A DNA stretch of 64,000 nucleotides from Bacillus mobilis (GTDB taxonomy: Bacteria; Bacillota; Bacilli; Bacillales; Bacillaceae_G), in assembly GCF_001884045.1 (NCBI RefSeq), contig NZ_MACF01000105.1:44289-108288 (forward strand), read 5' to 3'. Shown one piece after another: positions 44,417 to 52,765 of this stretch. The position numbers and the translations under genes were made by a program. The notes below the pieces were generated by a model. It searched no databases. It saw only the letters and a program-made list of their open reading frames with translations, and had not been told where the DNA came from. How positions within the stretch are numbered: the stretch's first letter is position 1; every line of letters starts with the position of its first letter.

Positions 44417-45646
44417 ATGTCATTTGAACAAACGTTAGAGAAATATGCTGCTCTTGCAGTCAATGTTGGTGTTAATATTCAACCAGGACAAACATTATCA
44501 ATTAGTGCACCTCTTGAAGCTGTACAATTTGTACGCCTTGTTACAGAAAAAGCATATAAATCTGGTGCAAAACACGTATATGTGGATTGGAATGATGAGA
44601 CGTTAACACGCTTAAAGTTCGATCTAGCTCCTGAAGAAGCATTCGCTGAGTTCCCATCTTGGAAAGCACGCGCTCGTGAAGAATTAGCAAAAGAAGGCGC
44701 TGCATTTATGTCTATTTATGCAGAAAACCCAGATTTATTAAAAGGTGTAGAAGCAACGCGTATCGCAACAGCTCATAAAGTAGCTGGTGAAGCAATGAAA
44801 GTATACCGTGATTACGTACAAGCTGATAAAGTAAGCTGGTGTGTCATTTCTGTTCCTACGAAAGAATGGGCTGCGAAAGTATTCCCTGACGTTGCACCAG
44901 AAGAACAGGAGGCAAAACTATGGGATGCTATTTTCAAAGCTACTCGTGCTGATTTAGAAAATCCTGTGGAAGCATGGAAAGAACACGATGAAACGTTACA
45001 TACAAAAGTTGATTACTTAAACGAAAAGCATTATAAAGCTCTTCACTATACAGGTCCTGGAACAGATTTAACAATCGAACTTCCAGAAAAGCATGTATGG
45101 GCTGGTGCTGGTAGCTTAAATGAAAAGAACGTACCATTTATGGCGAACATTCCAACTGAAGAAGTATTTACAATGCCACTTAAAACAGGTGTGAACGGTC
45201 AAGTATCTAGCACAAAACCGTTAGCATTTGCAGGTAACATTATCGATAATTTCACGTTAACATTTGAAAACGGACGTATCGTAGACTATAAAGCTGAAAC
45301 TGGTGAAGAAGCTTTAAAACATTTAGTAGAAACAGATGAAGGTTCTCACTTCTTAGGAGAAGTGGCTTTAGTACCTCATGACTCACCAATTTCAAACACA
45401 AATATTTTATTCTACAATACGCTATTTGATGAAAACGCATCTTGCCACCTTGCAATCGGAAGTGCTTATGCTTTCAACTTAGTTGGCGGAAAAACAATGT
45501 CTAAAGAAGAACTTGCTGAAAACGGAGCAAATACTAGTATTACACATAACGACTTCATGATCGGATCAGCCGAGCTTGATATCGATGGTATTACAGATGA
45601 TGGAAGACATGAACCAATCTTCCGTAAAGGTAACTGGGCATTTTGA
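44417..45646 (+). CDS. ampS: M29-family aminopeptidase
   Basis: A 409-residue metalloaminopeptidase of the M29 (AmpS/aminopeptidase T) family. Conserved pieces include NVGVNIQPGQTLSI at the start, VYVDWNDE, the metal residues in FMANIPTEEVFT and the C-terminal LFDENASCHLAIG...HNDFMIGSAELDIDG. It releases N-terminal amino acids from peptides in the cytosol. ATG 44417 with AAAGGAG 9 bases upstream is the start; the long frame to 44303 runs into the previous terminator. Confidence 0.93.
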   Translation: MSFEQTLEKYAALAVNVGVNIQPGQTLSISAPLEAVQFVRLVTEKAYKSGAKHVYVDWNDETLTRLKFDLAPEEAFAEFPSWKARAREELAKEGAAFMSIYAENPDLLKGVEATRIATAHKVAGEAMKVYRDYVQADKVSWCVISVPTKEWAAKVFPDVAPEEQEAKLWDAIFKATRADLENPVEAWKEHDETLHTKVDYLNEKHYKALHYTGPGTDLTIELPEKHVWAGAGSLNEKNVPFMANIPTEEVFTMPLKTGVNGQVSSTKPLAFAGNIIDNFTLTFENGRIVDYKAETGEEALKHLVETDEGSHFLGEVALVPHDSPISNTNILFYNTLFDENASCHLAIGSAYAFNLVGGKTMSKEELAENGANTSITHNDFMIGSAELDIDGITDDGRHEPIFRKGNWAF

Positions 45647-45652
45647 TACAAA

Positions 45653-45690
45653 TAAAAGGCTATCTTCCACATCGGAAGATAGCCTTTTAT
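45653..45690. terminator. Bidirectional terminator
   Basis: AAAAGGCTATCTTCC/GGAAGATAGCCTTTT between the aminopeptidase and the convergent SMR gene; overlaps the latter's stop. Confidence 0.9.
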
Positions 45691-46010
45691 GATGCCGATG
45701 AAACCTTAAGTCCAATTACTCCTAAAACGATAAAGAGAATACAAAATGCTTGGAATAAGCTAATGTGCTCTTTAAAGAAATACACGCTAATGATTGTAAT
45801 AAGTAATGTTCCTACGCCAGACCAAATGGCATAAGCGATACTTAAATGAATTTTTTTGACAACGATAGCAAATACGCTGAAACAAATTCCATAAAATACG
45901 AAAATCAGTACACTTGGAACGAGCTTTGTTAAACCATTCGATAATTTCATCGCAATTGTTCCAGCTACTTCAAAAATAATTGTTACGAGTAATAATAGCC
46001 AATATACCAT
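45687..46010 (-). CDS. SMR-family efflux protein
   Basis: A 107-residue small multidrug resistance protein with four membrane helices. The essential glutamate of helix 1 lies in TIIFEVAGTIAMK (E14), and helix 3 contains AYAIWSGVGTLL. Such proteins work as antiparallel dimers exporting cations, drugs or guanidinium. The GGAG site and start codon lie inside a 13-bp inverted repeat (46009-46052) that could hide them. No partner SMR gene is adjacent, so it is probably a homodimer. It follows gabD with a 47-base gap. Confidence 0.88.
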   Translation of the reverse strand: MVYWLLLLVTIIFEVAGTIAMKLSNGLTKLVPSVLIFVFYGICFSVFAIVVKKIHLSIAYAIWSGVGTLLITIISVYFFKEHISLFQAFCILFIVLGVIGLKVSSAS

Positions 46011-46052
46011 ACTAGAATCTCCTTCTCTGTTACCTTATAGAGATTCTAGTAT
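46009..46052 (-). promoter_or_regulatory. Hairpin covering the SMR ribosome binding site
   Basis: Arms ATACTAGAATCTC and GAGATTCTAGTAT pair perfectly over 13 bp with an 18-base loop. On the minus strand the downstream arm contains part of the AAGGAGA site and ends in the AT of the ATG, so the fold would block translation initiation. It has no T-run after it. Confidence 0.6.
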
Positions 46053-46057
46053 ACTAC

Positions 46058-47509
46058 TTATAGTCCTAATGAAATATATTTAATTTCTAAATATTCTTCG
46101 ATACCGAAATGGCCTCCTTCGCGGCCAATACCACTCTCTTTAAAGCCACCGAACGGTGCTTGTGCAACTGATGGAAGACCATCATTTAATCCGATAATGC
46201 CGTACTCTAATGCTTCACTAATTTGGAATGCTTGACTAATATCTTTTGTAAAAATATATGCAGCTAAACCATATGGTGTATTATTTGCACGTTCGATTAC
46301 TTCTTCAACCGTTTTAAATTTCGCAACTGGTGCCACTGGTCCGAATGTTTCTTCATTCATACAAAGCATCGTATCATTCGCCAATCCAATTACAGTTGGT
46401 TGCATAAAGTGTCCATCTAGCTCTGCAACCTTTTGACCACCAAATAAAACTGTTCCACCCTGTTGGATAGCATCTTCGATATGTTCCTGTACTTTCGAAA
46501 CTGCATTCTCGTCAATAAGTGGTCCTACAGTCGTTCCGTCACCGAAACCATCTCCTACTTTCAACTGCCCTACTGCCTTTTGAAACTTCTCTGCAAATAC
46601 TTCATACACTTCTTCCTGAACAAATACTCGGTTTGTACATATACACGTTTGTCCTGCGTTACGGAATTTCGAACCGATTACCGCCTCTACGGCTTTATCT
46701 AAGTCCGCATCGTTCATAACAATAAACGGCGCGTGACCACCTAATTCAAGTGAAACCTTTTTCATCGTTTGTGCAGCACTAGCCATTAATTCTTTCCCAA
46801 TTTCCGTTGATCCTGTAAAGGAAACCTTTCGAACACGTCCATCTTCCATCCACGTATCAGCAATTGCTTTCGCACTGCCTGTTACAATATTTATTACGCC
46901 TTTTGGAATGTCCGCTTCATGAGCTAATTCAGCTAATTTCAACGCAGTTAACGGCGTTTGACTTGCAGGCTTTACAACTGCTGTACATCCTGCTGCAAGC
47001 GCCGGGGCTACCTTTCTCGTAATCATAGCAGCAGGGAAATTCCAAGGTGTAATAGCTGCCATAACTCCAACTGGTTGCTTCATAACTAAAATACGCTTAT
47101 TCGGATGAGAAGCAGGAATCATTTCACCGTATACGCGTTTTCCTTCTTCTGCATACCATTCAACAAAGCTATTTGCATAATTCACTTCACCAAGTGCTTC
47201 TGCAAACGGCTTTCCTTGTTCTCTCGTCATGATCGCTGCAATCTCTTCTTTATTTTCATCAATAAGTGTGAACCATTTTTTCAACTTCACTGCACGGTCT
47301 GCTGCTGTTAACTTAGACCATGATTTAAAAGCTTCATGGGCCGCATCAACAGCTTGCTTTGCCTCTGTTACTCCGCCCCTTGGTACCGTCGCAAATATTT
47401 CCTTCGTTGCTGGATTATTTACTTCGATTTGTTCTTGCAATGTAATCCACTCACCATTTATATACATCGCCTTTTTCTCTACATTTACAAACGTCGCTTT
47501 TTTATCCAA
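46058..47509 (-). CDS. gabD: Succinate-semialdehyde dehydrogenase
   Basis: An aldehyde dehydrogenase of 483 residues with the NAD(P) and catalytic motifs: ITPWNFPAAMITRK, SFTGSTEIGK, ELGGHAPFIV (general base Glu) and NAGQTCICTNR with the catalytic cysteine near residue 288. With gabT next door it oxidises succinic semialdehyde to succinate in GABA breakdown. TTG 47509 with GAGGAGG 9 bases upstream is the start; it overlaps the end of gabR by 8 bases, so the two are coupled. Confidence 0.93.
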   Translation of the reverse strand: MDKKATFVNVEKKAMYINGEWITLQEQIEVNNPATKEIFATVPRGGVTEAKQAVDAAHEAFKSWSKLTAADRAVKLKKWFTLIDENKEEIAAIMTREQGKPFAEALGEVNYANSFVEWYAEEGKRVYGEMIPASHPNKRILVMKQPVGVMAAITPWNFPAAMITRKVAPALAAGCTAVVKPASQTPLTALKLAELAHEADIPKGVINIVTGSAKAIADTWMEDGRVRKVSFTGSTEIGKELMASAAQTMKKVSLELGGHAPFIVMNDADLDKAVEAVIGSKFRNAGQTCICTNRVFVQEEVYEVFAEKFQKAVGQLKVGDGFGDGTTVGPLIDENAVSKVQEHIEDAIQQGGTVLFGGQKVAELDGHFMQPTVIGLANDTMLCMNEETFGPVAPVAKFKTVEEVIERANNTPYGLAAYIFTKDISQAFQISEALEYGIIGLNDGLPSVAQAPFGGFKESGIGREGGHFGIEEYLEIKYISLGL

Positions 47510-48896
47510 TGTTTTCTTCCTCCTCTATAAGTTTCTTTATTTTCCTAGTGGCAGCAGATTGACTTATTTTTAAAAACTCCGCTACTTTATAACTCGATCC
47601 ATATGTTTTATATGCTTTCAAAATAATATTCCGTTCTACTTCTTCTAACATTTTATAGAGACTTTGACCGGACTGTTCAACCGTTGATTCTTGCATCGCT
47701 ATTGGCAAATCTTCTATCGTAACGATATCGTCAGCAGTTATAACAATTCGCTCAATCACATTTTCAATTTCTCTATTATTTCCTTCCCAAGGGTAACCAA
47801 CAAACATTTGCAATGTGCTAGGTGCTAATTTTACATTCCGGCCATATTTCTCATTAAAGTGCTGTAAATAATGATAAATGAGTGGCAAAATGTCTTCGGT
47901 TCTTTCCCGGAGTGGTGGAATTAAAATTGGAATGACATTCAGACGATAATATAAATCTTTTCGGAATGTTCCCTGTTTCACCATCATACTTAAATCTCGA
48001 TTTGTTGCCGCTACAATTCTCACATCCACTTTTTTTAATTCCCTTCCGCCTATAGGGCGAAACGTTTTTTCTTGCAACACTTGCAAAAGCTTTGCTTGAA
48101 TTTCAAGCGGCATTTCGCCAATTTCATCTAAGAAAAGAGTTCCTCTATGCGCTGACTCTAATAATCCCTTTTTCCCTTCACGATTCGCACCTGTAAAAGA
48201 TCCACCTGAATATCCAAAAAGCTCTGATTCAATTAAATTCGTTGGCAATGCCGCACAGTTAATTTCATAGAAACTTTCATTCTTCCGGTTACTCACTTCA
48301 TGTAAATGACGTACTAATCGACTCTTCCCTACTCCTGTCTCGCCTAAAACGAGAACTGTACTATCTACCACGGATACTTTCTTGATTGTCTCGACTATTT
48401 TTTGCATAGCGATACTTTTAAAAATAAGTCCTTCATGTTCATACGTTTCTCTTAATTCTTTTTTATATGTTTTTAACTGATTATCCATTTCCTCTACCTT
48501 TTGACGTAATTGGTAGAGTTCTGTAAGATCACGAGAATAACTAATTACTCTTCTTAAATTTCCCTCATCGTCAAAAACAGGCCTTGTACGAACATGTAAA
48601 TACTCTCCTGATTTTGTCGTTTGAACGAGTTCAATCGGTCTCTTTTTTTCAATTACTTCTAACGTTGCCGATGGATAAAAGATACCATCCTTCTGCAATT
48701 CTTTCACATGCTTTCCTACTAACTCTTTAGCAGCTAATTGATAGTGCCCTTCACATGTACTATTTACACGCACAACGATTCCCTTTTCGTCAGTTACAAA
48801 AATTTCGTCAAACGCATATTCAAATACATCTTGTAAATCCATTAACATTCGTTCCTTTTCTGCAACCATCCTAGCCACCCCTAACTTCCAATCCAT
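47502..48896 (-). CDS. gabR: Sigma-54-dependent activator of the gab genes
   Basis: The 464-residue activator has an N-terminal PAS domain (about 20-125), a short coiled linker, an AAA+ domain with Walker A GETGVGKS (near 183), the sigma-54-contact loop as GSFTGA instead of the usual GAFTGA (near 230), Walker B TLFLDEIGE, and a Fis-type helix-turn-helix at the C-terminus (YKVAEFLKISQSAATRKIKKL). It matches GabR of B. thuringiensis, which activates gabT. Starts at 48869 or further in are also possible, since the ATG 48896 site is weak. Confidence 0.88.
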   Translation of the reverse strand: MDWKLGVARMVAEKERMLMDLQDVFEYAFDEIFVTDEKGIVVRVNSTCEGHYQLAAKELVGKHVKELQKDGIFYPSATLEVIEKKRPIELVQTTKSGEYLHVRTRPVFDDEGNLRRVISYSRDLTELYQLRQKVEEMDNQLKTYKKELRETYEHEGLIFKSIAMQKIVETIKKVSVVDSTVLVLGETGVGKSRLVRHLHEVSNRKNESFYEINCAALPTNLIESELFGYSGGSFTGANREGKKGLLESAHRGTLFLDEIGEMPLEIQAKLLQVLQEKTFRPIGGRELKKVDVRIVAATNRDLSMMVKQGTFRKDLYYRLNVIPILIPPLRERTEDILPLIYHYLQHFNEKYGRNVKLAPSTLQMFVGYPWEGNNREIENVIERIVITADDIVTIEDLPIAMQESTVEQSGQSLYKMLEEVERNIILKAYKTYGSSYKVAEFLKISQSAATRKIKKLIEEEENIG

Positions 48897-48984
48897 CGAT
48901 TCACTTCACTACCTTTATTATAAAGTGAATTTTCTGCATTTTATATAGAGTCAGCTAGAATGTTTGCGATTTATTATTTAGCTT

Positions 48985-50349
48985 TTAAACATGCGCAGTA
49001 TTTGCTTTCTCATAACAGACTTGTAATGATTCTTCAATGATTGTTAATCCTTCTTCAAGTTGCTCATCTGTAATAACTAATGGCATTAACACACGAATAA
49101 CATTACCGTATGTCCCTGCTGATAGTAGAAGTAATCCGCGTTTGTTTGCTTCTGCGCACAAGTTAGCTGTTAACGTTTTATCAGGTACTTTCGTCTTACG
49201 ATCTTGAACGAGCTCGAATGCACACATTGCCCCTAAACCACGCACATCACCAATGCAATTATATTTATTTTTCATCTCTTCGAATCGGTTCATTACGACT
49301 TTTCCTAACTCTATCGCTCTATCATTTAAATTCTCTTTCTCTATTACATCAAGTACTGCCAATGCTGCTGCACATCCTAGCGGGCTTCCTGCATACGTTC
49401 CACCAAGCTCTCCCGGCGCAGACTCATTCATAATTTCCTTGCGCCCAATAACACCACTAATCGGTACACCAGCGCCTAATGATTTAGATACCGTAATTAA
49501 ATCTGGAACGACATCATAATGATCAATGGCAAAATATTTTCCTGTACGACTAAATCCTGTTTGAATTTCATCCGCTACAAATAGGATGCCGTGTTCTGAA
49601 CAAATATTGCGCACTTCTTGCACAAACTTCTTACTTGGAACGATAAATCCGCCTTCCCCTTGAACAGGTTCCATTACAACGGCTGCAATTGTTTCTGGTG
49701 CTACTTCTGATATGAAGAAATTCTTAAACTCTTCAATCATAAAGTCATCATACTGCTCTTCCGTTAATCCTTCTGGGCGGCGATATTCGTATGGGAATGG
49801 TGCTTTATAGACTTCAGGCGCAAATGGGCCAAATCCAAATTTATATGGTTTTACTTTACTTGTCATCGTCATTGTCATTAATGTACGCCCGTGGAACCCT
49901 TTAGAAAATGCAATAATACCAGATCTTTTTGTATATTTACGAGCGATTTTCACAGCGTTCTCAACTGCTTCTGCACCACTATTTAAAAATAGTACTTGCT
50001 TATCAAAACTTCCCGGTGCTAATGCTGCAAGTTTTTCTGCTAATTCAATATATGGCTCATACATCATGACATTAAATCCAGTATGAATGTATTGATCTAC
50101 TTGTTTATGGAGCGCCTCTTTAACAGCTGGATGACAATGCCCTACGTTTATTGTTCCGATTGCTCCCGCGAAATCAATGTACTGATTGCCATCAACATCT
50201 GTTACAAGAGCACCACTTGCAGATTGTACAAACGTTGGGATGCCGTTACTTACTCCTTTTGGTACTATATTTTGGCGGCGTTCTAATAAAGACGCTGCTT
50301 TCGGTCCAGGAATTTGTTCATTTACTTTAGCAAATTTTTTTGTGTTCAT
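48985..50349 (-). CDS. gabT: 4-aminobutyrate aminotransferase
   Basis: A class III PLP aminotransferase of about 454 residues: LNSGAEAVENAVKIARKYT, SKGFHGRTLMTMTMT, FVADEIQTGFSRTGK and the PLP lysine in ITVSKSLGAGVPISG (near residue 282). It converts GABA and 2-oxoglutarate to succinic semialdehyde and glutamate. ATG 50349 has GGGG 6 bases upstream; ATG 50361 overlaps that site. A near-perfect sigma-54 promoter lies 42 bases upstream, fitting control by GabR. Confidence 0.93.
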   Translation of the reverse strand: MNTKKFAKVNEQIPGPKAASLLERRQNIVPKGVSNGIPTFVQSASGALVTDVDGNQYIDFAGAIGTINVGHCHPAVKEALHKQVDQYIHTGFNVMMYEPYIELAEKLAALAPGSFDKQVLFLNSGAEAVENAVKIARKYTKRSGIIAFSKGFHGRTLMTMTMTSKVKPYKFGFGPFAPEVYKAPFPYEYRRPEGLTEEQYDDFMIEEFKNFFISEVAPETIAAVVMEPVQGEGGFIVPSKKFVQEVRNICSEHGILFVADEIQTGFSRTGKYFAIDHYDVVPDLITVSKSLGAGVPISGVIGRKEIMNESAPGELGGTYAGSPLGCAAALAVLDVIEKENLNDRAIELGKVVMNRFEEMKNKYNCIGDVRGLGAMCAFELVQDRKTKVPDKTLTANLCAEANKRGLLLLSAGTYGNVIRVLMPLVITDEQLEEGLTIIEESLQVCYEKANTAHV

Positions 50350-50390
50350 TACGTACCCCATCCTTTTCTTTACATTGTTTTCTTTTTACA

Positions 50391-50408
50391 TTGCAAAATG
50401 TATGCCAA
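50391..50408 (-). promoter_or_regulatory. Sigma-54 promoter of gabT
   Basis: On the minus strand TTGGCATACATTTTGCAA holds the -24 GG and -12 GC doublets exactly 10 bases apart, matching TGGCAY-N5-TTGCW. Confidence 0.88.
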
Positions 50409-50452
50409 CATTCTTTTCCAGCATTCATCCTATATGCCTTCTATTTCAGCAT

Positions 50453-50501
50453 AAAAAATAAGTCTATAAAGACTCATTAAGAGTCCCTATAGACTTATTT
50501 T
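50453..50501 (-). terminator. Terminator of the HAD gene
   Basis: AAAAATAAGTCTATA/TATAGACTTATTTTT with an inner GACTC/GAGTC stem; on the minus strand it follows the HAD stop immediately. Confidence 0.88.
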
Positions 50502-50503
50502 TC

Positions 50504-51250
50504 TTATACATTAGACTTTCCTTGTTCCCAAATAAACTCACCTGAATGAGAAATAAAATCCTCAACAGATTGTACTACTAAATCCGCAAGTGGTTCTAAA
50601 GTTTGACGATCCCCTGTACCAGATAGTACTCCAATTGCATAGCAATCGCCGCCATTTTTCGCTAAATGTAAATCAGTTGGAGTATCTCCAACGACCGCTA
50701 CTTCACACGCCTCTAAATGAAACATTTCACAAAACGATTCTACAATTCTTTTATCTGGTTTTTGTGCCGGAAACGTATCTGAAGCTACAACATAATCAAA
50801 ATAAGACTCTAATTGATACTGTTTTAAAAATAATTCTGTCGGTGCGAAATCATCAGCTGTAACAACGCCTAAAATAAATCCTCTATCCTTTAAGCTTTGT
50901 AAAATTCTTGGTAAATCCGCCGTCATTCTCATATAGGAACGGTGCTCGTACATAAGGGAAAATAATTTTTCACTTACCCACTCATGCATCTCTTCTTCCT
51001 TAGATGACGTAATATACTTACAAAGCCCTTTTGCAACATCAAGGCTTGTTCCTGCCGCTATTGCGCTACGAGGGTTCACAAATACCCCATCTACACCGAT
51101 TTCTTTTAATAAAGTAGGCTGCATTGACTTTGGAAGTTGATATAAATCTATACATTCTGCCACCAGTTCTTCAGCTACTTTTATCCAAATTGAGTGAAAA
51201 TCCATTAACGTCCCGTCTTTATCAAATAGTATTGCTTTTACCTTCTCCAT
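50504..51250 (-). CDS. HAD-superfamily phosphatase, phosphoglycolate phosphatase-like
   Basis: The 248-residue HAD hydrolase has motif I FDKDGTLMDF (nucleophile Asp near residue 10), motif II VVTADD near 133, motif III lysine in AQKPDKRI, and motif IV VVGDTPTDLHLAKNGG. A helical cap lies between I and II, as in phosphoglycolate phosphatase-like enzymes. Substrate unknown. It is monocistronic, upstream of the gab genes but separated by a strong terminator. Confidence 0.85.
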   Translation of the reverse strand: MEKVKAILFDKDGTLMDFHSIWIKVAEELVAECIDLYQLPKSMQPTLLKEIGVDGVFVNPRSAIAAGTSLDVAKGLCKYITSSKEEEMHEWVSEKLFSLMYEHRSYMRMTADLPRILQSLKDRGFILGVVTADDFAPTELFLKQYQLESYFDYVVASDTFPAQKPDKRIVESFCEMFHLEACEVAVVGDTPTDLHLAKNGGDCYAIGVLSGTGDRQTLEPLADLVVQSVEDFISHSGEFIWEQGKSNV

Positions 51251-51377
51251 AGCACCCTACCTCTCGTTTCTTATCTCCTCCAGTGTATCAATAAAGTATG
51301 GATATAACATAAACGAATTGTAAAAATACCATAAAAATCAAACTAACTTCCAATTTACAATTCCTCTATATAATAAA

Positions 51378-51404
51378 AAGGATGCCTTTACAGGGCATCC
51401 TCTT
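51378..51404 (-). terminator. Terminator of dgkB
   Basis: AGGATGCC/GGCATCCT followed on the minus strand by TTTTATTAT; overlaps the stop codon of dgkB. Confidence 0.78.
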
Positions 51405-52293
51405 GATGTTCAGGAACAAATAGTTCCAGACAATGGTATATATTTTCGAATTCCATCGGTGCATCTCCACCGTATTCACCATCTAAGTTAATCATTAATT
51501 TATCTGGTGAATGCACTTTAATTCGATTTGCTTGTGTGTATAACACTTTTGGATTGTTAATATGTTCACCACGCTGCGCTTGTGTTGCAGCTTTAATTAA
51601 GTCAGCGATAGAACCTTTTTTCAGTACTAATAAATCAAATAATCCATCGTTAATTGATGCATATGGTGCTACCTTTTCAAAGCCGCCCACTGAACGAGTA
51701 TTCGTAATTAAAAACATCGTAATTTCTTCTTGTAGCATCTTTCCATCATACTCAATTTCAACATATGTTGGATGTAATGATGGTAACATTTCGATCCCTT
51801 TTAAATAGTAAGCAAGTTGGCCTAATACTGTCTTTAGCTTACTCGGTACTTCATATGTTAATTCTGTTATACGGCCGCCACCAGCGATATTAATGAAATA
51901 TGTATCATTCGCTCTACCAAGATCTAACGGAACTGTTTTCCCTTCACAAATAATATCCGCAGCCTCTTCAATCGCACGAGGTACACCAATCGCACGCGCA
52001 AAATCATTTGTCGTTCCAACTGGAATAATTCCAAACTTCGGACGATGTTCATGTCCTACTAAACCGTTCACCACTTCATTTAATGTACCATCACCACCAG
52101 CTGCGATAACAACATCAAACTTACGATCCGCAGCTTGCCTCGCTGCCACAGTCGCATCGCCAGGACCAGTTGTCGCATGACAAGACGCTTCATATCCAGC
52201 TTGTTCTAATTTTTGTAATACTTCCGGTAAGCTCTTCTTAAATAGCTCGCGCCCAGAAGTAGGATTATAAATAATTCTTGCTCGCTTCATCAT
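51388..52293 (-). CDS. dgkB: Diacylglycerol kinase DgkB
   Basis: The 301-residue soluble lipid kinase has the DAGK catalytic motif VIAAGGDGTLNEVVNGL near residue 64, an N-terminal IIYNPTSGRELF phosphate loop and GTTNDFARAIGVP. It phosphorylates diacylglycerol to phosphatidic acid, returning lipid released by lipoteichoic acid synthesis. The start ATG has no strong ribosome site; a 15-codon ORF with an excellent site ends 22 bases upstream, so coupling is plausible. Confidence 0.93.
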   Translation of the reverse strand: MMKRARIIYNPTSGRELFKKSLPEVLQKLEQAGYEASCHATTGPGDATVAARQAADRKFDVVIAAGGDGTLNEVVNGLVGHEHRPKFGIIPVGTTNDFARAIGVPRAIEEAADIICEGKTVPLDLGRANDTYFINIAGGGRITELTYEVPSKLKTVLGQLAYYLKGIEMLPSLHPTYVEIEYDGKMLQEEITMFLITNTRSVGGFEKVAPYASINDGLFDLLVLKKGSIADLIKAATQAQRGEHINNPKVLYTQANRIKVHSPDKLMINLDGEYGGDAPMEFENIYHCLELFVPEHQEDAL

Positions 52294-52314
52294 TTATTAG
52301 CACAGGAAATTTCT

Positions 52315-52362
52315 TTATTGTTTCAAAAAAGAACATACCGAACTTCTATTCAGTATTCCCAT
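52315..52362 (-). CDS. Putative 15-codon leader peptide upstream of dgkB
   Basis: ATG 52362 follows GAGGAGGT by 4-5 bases and encodes MGILNRSSVCSFLKQ, then TAA. It ends 22 bases before the dgkB start codon, which lacks its own strong site. Conservation in related genomes would decide whether it is translated. Confidence 0.4.
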   Translation of the reverse strand: MGILNRSSVCSFLKQ

Positions 52363-52392
52363 GCCTACCTCCTCTCATCTTCCTATCCTTCT

Positions 52393-52425
52393 TTTATCCC
52401 GCTCAAACAGGCAGTAAGAACCCGA
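52393..52425 (-). mobile_element. Degenerate bcr1 end fragment
   Basis: TTTATCCCGCTCAAACAGGC then AGTAAGAACCC resembles the first 30 bases of the bcr1 copy at 56410; the rest of the element is not recognisable. Confidence 0.45.
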
Positions 52426-52651
52426 TTCGTGTAGTCCATCAAAAGTAAATATTCATTTCAATGGTTTTGTTTTATTTAACAAAAAATTTATGTCCATCTA
52501 TTTCCTCACAACAATTTACATATAACGAATAATAATTATCTATTATTTCATGAGATGAAAAAAAACCTCTATGTCTAGATTTATCATTATTCCCACCTTT
52601 TTGCAACTATCATACCATAGTTGCTATACAAACATTTTTCCACTTTTGACA

Positions 52652-52708
52652 GTTAATCAAACGTTTGTTTAAATGATCTTCTCTCATTTAAACAAACGTT
52701 TGATTAAC
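52652..52708. repeat. Perfect 25-bp inverted repeat
   Basis: Two exactly complementary 25-base arms flank a 7-base loop (52677-52683). Each arm contains the palindromic core CAAACGTTTG within TTAATCAAACGTTTGTTTAA, like a TetR-family operator. It lies just past the gatB terminator and about 360 bases upstream of dgkB. Otherwise 52426-52651 shows nothing clear. Confidence 0.8.
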
Positions 52709-52710
52709 CT

Positions 52711-52740
52711 AGAAAAACACCCATGTACGGGTGTTTTTCT
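52711..52740 (-). terminator. Terminator of the gatCAB operon
   Basis: AGAAAAACACCC/GGGTGTTTTTCT around ATGTAC; the stem is perfect and ends in a T-run on the minus strand. Confidence 0.9.
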
Positions 52741-52765
52741 GCTTAATCTTTAAAAGTTATTACTA

